From Salminus brasiliensis (Eukaryota > Chordata > Actinopteri > Characiformes > Bryconidae), in assembly GCF_030463535.1 (NCBI RefSeq), contig NC_132894.1, forward strand, positions 10,314,933 through 10,378,932: a DNA stretch of 64,000 nucleotides, in the 5' to 3' direction. The notes below the pieces were generated by a model, which saw nothing but the letters and a program-made list of their open reading frames with translations, was not told where the DNA came from and did not search any database. Below, one piece after another: positions 40,990 to 64,000 of this stretch (the first letter of the stretch is position 1; the number at the start of each line of letters is the position of its first letter). Position numbers and translations under genes: made by a program.

Positions 40990-41130
40990 CAAAAAAAGCC
41001 ATTGCCAAGGATTTCAGACCACCCAAAACAGAATCTGATACTGAAGCTTAGCATAAGCTCTAGAGGTTTGAGGGAAAGTGCTGGAAACATGACCTGCTTT
41101 GAGAATGTATCTACTGAGCATGAAAACAAA
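40990..41130 (+). repeat. Dispersed repeat copy 2
   Basis: Partner of 39055-39170, same orientation, about 1.9 kb away. Confidence 0.55.
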
Positions 41131-41169
41131 ATAAGAAAGTAATAAAAAAAAGAAAGAAAACATGTGGAA

Positions 41170-41415
41170 ACAATCTAACCCAGATCCTTCTAATGCTTTT
41201 AAAAACAAAGGTGCTTCAAATGGTTCTTGAAAAATAGTGTTGATCTAGATGAACCATTTTTGTAAGAGAGTGTGAAGAACCTTAAATTAATAAAGGACCT
41301 TTACATCCACTTGTTTATACCTTTTAAAGGTTCTTCACACTCAAACGTTTTGTACGTTTATGGAACCAAAAGTGGTTCTTCAACATCGCTACTCAAAGAA
41401 CCCTTTGCAGTGCCC
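41170..41415. mobile_element. Palindromic AAAGGTTCTTCACAC MITE
   Basis: GAGTGTGAAGAACCTT (from about 41268) pairs with AAAGGTTCTTCACACTC (41327-41343). Flanking ATGGTTCTTGAAAAA and AGTGGTTCTTCAAC add to the palindrome. Confidence 0.65.
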
Positions 41416-43844
41416 TTATATGTAAATGTGCAAGCAAATAGCAATTACACTAATTCACACCTCAACTACTCTTCCGATAAATGTCCCCCGACCTCTGTTC
41501 CACTTTGAATGGTGTAAGACTAGAAACCTTAGTATTTCGTCTCATATTTCAACTTAAAAACATCAGCCGGCCAGTGACGAATGTGAATTTGTTATTTTTA
41601 AGAGCACAGAGAAGAAGCCTTAGATTATGTGGATGGCATGTTTAGCAGAGTTGTAATTTGGATGTCTCACTTAAAAAGTTTGGGACTCTGGTCTAAAAGT
41701 TAGCAATTTTCATTTTGTACTGAATATTTAGCTTTGCAGTTAATTGGGACATCCTGATGTTCTGGATTAGCTCATCTTAGCTGACCAGTGTTTATCACCT
41801 GTGTTTTGAGATTTCTTGTAACCTTAATTCTGACTGTAGGCCAGATTTATGGATAACTGTGCTTTGTATTAGCCTAGGCTTAAAGGATTCATATCTTCTA
41901 CTTGTATTTCCTGATGTTGTACGTCTTTTTTCAATGTATGTACCAAATACATAATCAGTTTTTACACAACTGGTACTGAACCTTTCTCAATTCCTTAAAA
42001 TTTAGCAGACTGTGCCTTTAAGACTGATACACTGTATGTAAATGACCTCTGTTCCAATTGGCTCATCTGCATGCACCTCAATTCAGAAAACAGTGTTGAA
42101 ACACTACTTGTAACTTCAGCATAACTACACAGAGCTAAACTGCTGTAGGCTAAATAGATAGCCTTAAATGCAGAGGAATCATTTGAAAATGTAAAGAGAA
42201 AACAAATGTATCAGAGCATGCAAAACAGTGAGATATGTAAAACAGCAGTAATGTGGTCAAACTATACAAATCCTAATAAAAGTTTTGGAAAAACAACCTG
42301 TTGCATTTTCTTTGGAACAAAACATACAAGGTACAAGGAAGTAGGCATTCATCAACATATTTCCCAAAAGGTATCTCTAACATCTATGTCAAAACCAAAT
42401 GTGTTTGGGTCCTTAATTAGCTTGTAGAGCACTAGTGAGAATGTGTTAATAGCTTGGGTTTATAGTTATAGTGTGATCACAGCTACAATAGGACTTTCTC
42501 CTTCCATGCCCCCATGCAAACATGCAGTATTACCTCAGGGGCCACCCAGCTGCCCGTTTTACATGTGTCCTGTAAACCTTGTGGTTGTGTTGCTCTGTGC
42601 AGCCGCACTGTAATTAAAGTATATTTCAAATGCCAATAAAACAACACAGCTGGGTGAACGCATAGTCCTCAGGAGTTATGGAAAGTTGGTATTGTGTGTG
42701 AACCTTTTGTTACTCGGTTGAATATAAAAGGAGTTTTGTGCTTAGCTTACTGTAACAGTGTGCAAACAATACAATTCAGGACATGTATGATGTGGGTCAG
42801 TTATTAGCCAGCTGTCATTTTCAGTATTCATGGTCAAGTCATGTCATCCACTGGACCAACTGAATGGAGTGACTTTTAGGATGGTCAGACACTGGTGGGT
42901 GGGCTAGTATTCTTTTACACACATATAAATATACACACAAATATACAGGTAATTGTTAACTGCTTTACTTAGCCAAGAGCTTGTCTGATAGCATAATGCT
43001 ATTCATAAGGCATTCTACTGCTCAACCCTGTTTGCTGTAGAAACATACTGTTTTTGTTGGTTTTCTATACATAACATATGCTTCCACTTTCCGAAAGGAA
43101 ATTTACTTTCGGTGTGAACGACTAGAAACACCTGGCCCAGTTTATAGTTTTTCATTGCAAAATCCTCAGGTACTTGAACCCTGTTTCCACCTGGTCACTT
43201 AATCTGTCTTGAGTATCAGGATTATATCTGTATAAAGCCAAGCCACATAAAAATGCAAGTGTAAATGCACCCGTGATTCAATTAATTGATTTCTGATTGC
43301 TCAGAAATGTGCTGATTGCTCAAACCGCTTCAGGAGGTGGTATGAGATGATTTTGAACCACGTTATAGCACTGTGAACACATCGTCTCTCCAAGACGTAT
43401 TCAACAACCGAAACTCATCCCAGTTCTTGCAATGGACTGCTGAAGCTGTTGCTTTCCCCTGAGTTTGGAAAAATGCCGCCATGTAAAATTCAGGCAGCAT
43501 CCATCTTTTGCACAGCACAGGCCTGACTAACTGGAGACTCAGTTGACTATCAAGTGTAAGAGCATAACATGCTAACATCTTATCAAGATACAATCCAAAT
43601 ACTAGTTGCATGAAGTGACCAGGTGTAAACAGAGTCTTGTAGTCATTTAGCTCTATTCACCCTTGTTCACTAAGGAAGTTCTGCAGGCGCATTTTTAGAA
43701 TAATGGGATAGGAAGTAGCAGACTTCCCTTAAACTACCTCTGCTATTGTATCCAGGCCAAAACATTTGCCTCTGTAAAACTGGATTTAAATGAAAACTGG
43801 ATTTGTGAAATGGTTAAGGATCCTATGTAGCCAATATTAACTCC

Positions 43845-43950
43845 TTAACACTTAAAGGCCTATTACACACTACACACAGCCTGTAATAACACTTTTGGTC
43901 TGCTGGCAGTCCTTAGGCTTTTTGAGGGGTTAAACTGTTTATTTTAATAT
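43845..43950. repeat. TTAACCCCTTAA-ended dispersed repeat, copy 1
   Basis: CTTAAAGGCCTATTACACAC...TTTTTGAGGGGTTAAACTG; related copies are at 49820-49935 and 53965-54088. Confidence 0.5.
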
Positions 43951-44780
43951 AATGTAATTTTGCGAGGAAGTGTGGGAGCAAAGAATCTGGAACTAAACAT
44001 TTAAATAATCATCTAATCATCTATCATCTAAAACATTAAATAATCTAAAAGAAAACAGTCAACTAATGTTAGCTAAGAAACACACCACGTTGGCTAGTTA
44101 GTTAGCTCGCATACATAACTAACTAGTTAACCGATTAGCAGGTTGATAGCCAGCAAGATACTGAAAATATTTATAGCCAAAGCAGTGGCTGCTGCTTTTA
44201 TTGTTAATGCCAATATTTATATTATACTAACCCACCTTTCCATTTTGGTCAATGTTTCAGTTCCACAAAGTGCTGCATGTGTTCTGTTTCCCAGCTTTGA
44301 GGAATCCAGGTCCAGAAAGTAAAACCAACCCTAGCAGCAGAGCCACCCAGGCAGTTGAGACAAAATTCTGGGGTTGTTTTTTTTCTTTCTGGATCACCCC
44401 TCTGGATTCCCCACCTATTCTGTTTCTGTTGATTGATTCACATACTCCAGTATTCAGGTACCTGTGTGTGGGATCACACTTGTGCATATAATTTCCAAGA
44501 CAATCTATATGACATTAATACAATTTTATGTAATTCAGGTGGACATTATGTGTACCTATGGTCTGTTACCAGCTGAGGTTTAGGGCTGGTCGAGGCTGAA
44601 GGTGAGTTGTTTCTCCTTGGGAAAGTGGCAGAAGTGGAGGTGATTGTGGATGTGATTAGAAAGGGCTCTTTGCTTGATTGAATAATTAGTGGGCTTAAGG
44701 CATGGGGAAAGGGGACAGCAGTCAGCCCCTGTTTACCCAGGCAGTCTGCGTCAAACAACCGCACTGACCAGGTGTTTCTT

Positions 44781-63128
<18,348 letters not shown>

Positions 63129-63141
63129 CATTACTGTCCAG

Positions 63142-63147
63142 AATAAA
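63142..63147 (+). terminator. Candidate polyadenylation signal of the guanylate cyclase gene
   Basis: AATAAA begins only 14 bases after the TAA stop. A second AATAAA-type signal is near 63392. Either could be used; the first would give an extremely short 3' UTR. Confidence 0.4.
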
Positions 63148-63639
63148 ACTGTCTACTGCTGTCCTGGTAGTTCTGTATTGATAACTATACCATGTGAATG
63201 TAATCTGCCATCAAAATTGTCAAAGAATTGCTTTTTTTTTGCACACAATTCATTCTGTGATGTGGCATAAAGTACTGTGTATTTCTGTTTAATAACACTA
63301 CTTGTTGATTTCTAAAAGATGCATAGTTCTGCATTTAGACTCCCCAGACTCTTGGACTGGCTGATAATTTGTGAATATCTGTGATTATTAATGAATAAAC
63401 TGTGAATTGTGTAAATTCAGTTCATTCCGTTCAGAATTCAGATGTTGTTGAATTCAGAGGTATAGAGCATAAATTAACACTAATTGTATCTAGTTTATTA
63501 ACTCATGAAAGCCTGAGATTTTGCTATTTTCATTAATAAATTGTATAAATGATCAATAAATAAATGAATTAATTATTTGATTGATTACTTAAGCCTTGTA
63601 ATACAGATGATACTATATACACAATATATACACATGTCC

Positions 63640-63890
63640 AAAACTATCCAGACACCCGCTGTAATAAATGTAGGCACTTTAAGGTGCCACAGGAGTTCAG
63701 ATGTGCACACACAGCTTGCATAATCTACAGAAAAAAGCACTACTAATGAAATGGGGGTGACAAAGGTCACCATCCACAGAGCAATGTATCAGCTAGAGGA
63801 GTATAAAACCCCATGCTGCTCCCAACATTGGGCTGTGGAGCAGCGGAGTTTGTGATCCAGAGCCAATTATGCAATCATTATCCAACATCT
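63640..63890 (+). mobile_element. MITE-like element, family B
   Basis: ACATGTCCAAAACTATCCAGACACCC resembles the family A terminus. The body shares GTGCACACACAGCTTGCATAATC, GGAGCAGCGGAGTTTGTGAT and TATCCAACATC with 11676-11950. The rest of 63150-64000 shows no gene. Confidence 0.6.
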
Positions 63891-64000
63891 ACTGTAAAGC
63901 CTTACCAGATGAGAAATAGCTGTTACTGCAGTAAAATGCACAGTGTCTTTATTATGCAACATAAAATGAATAGTAGAGTATCAGTATTTTATGTAATCAC

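Larger units (their letters stand above)
37238..44780. other. lpar3-guanylate cyclase intergenic region
   Basis: 7.5 kb with no recognised gene. It holds a (CA)n(TA)n tract, palindromic MITEs, a repeat pair at 39055-39170 and 40990-41130 (both with ATTTCAGACCACCCAAAACA), a possible Tc1 terminal fragment at 38620-38880 and part of a TTAACCCCTTAA-ended repeat at 43845-43950. The remaining sequence shows nothing I can support. Confidence 0.55.

Overview
The window is nuclear DNA of a bony fish. Genes are split by short introns with GT/AG borders, protein-level matches are to vertebrate families, and the spaces between exons are crowded with teleost-style repeats: Tc1-like transposons, tRNA-derived SINEs, palindromic MITEs and long (TA)n, (CA)n and (ATT)n microsatellites. 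The repeat mix suggests an otophysan-like teleost (characin, catfish or knifefish relative), but the species cannot be fixed by eye.

Four protein-coding genes lie head to tail on the + strand. (1) clcc1 (4638-9340, 10 coding exons, 580 aa), an ER chloride-channel-like membrane protein. (2) A mucolipin/TRPML channel, best read as mcoln2 (10132-25188, 14 coding exons, 557 aa). (3) lpar3, a lysophosphatidic acid receptor (30191-37237, two coding exons, 355 aa), with a probable noncoding 5' exon ending at 28416. (4) A receptor guanylate cyclase (44781-63128, 23 coding exons, 841 aa). I joined every exon by hand with the reading frame preserved at each splice junction.

The left end (1-3700) holds no recognised gene. 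It carries a 19-bp minisatellite rich in TGCG/ACGC words, between two diverged direct copies of a dispersed repeat. On the minus strand at 3798-4016 there is a 73-codon open frame that looks protein-like but that I cannot name. The last mcoln2 intron (4.8 kb) holds a Tc1 element with near-identical 200-bp inverted repeats; its transposase has lost the segment with the third catalytic acidic residue. Two near-identical inverted segments and a 310-bp hairpin surround the likely lpar3 promoter. The lpar3-cyclase gap (37.2-44.8 kb) has only repeats and unassigned sequence.

The mcoln2-lpar3 order and orientation match the tetrapod LPAR3/MCOLN2 neighbourhood, which supports both identifications. 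clcc1 upstream and the guanylate cyclase downstream are not the human neighbours. The guanylate cyclase is the most unusual gene: its pseudokinase, coiled-coil and cyclase parts are standard and catalytically complete. Its ectodomain, however, is only about 215 residues, far too small for the natriuretic-peptide-type binding fold, and it ends in a compact cysteine module next to the membrane. It is the best candidate here for an under-described signalling receptor.
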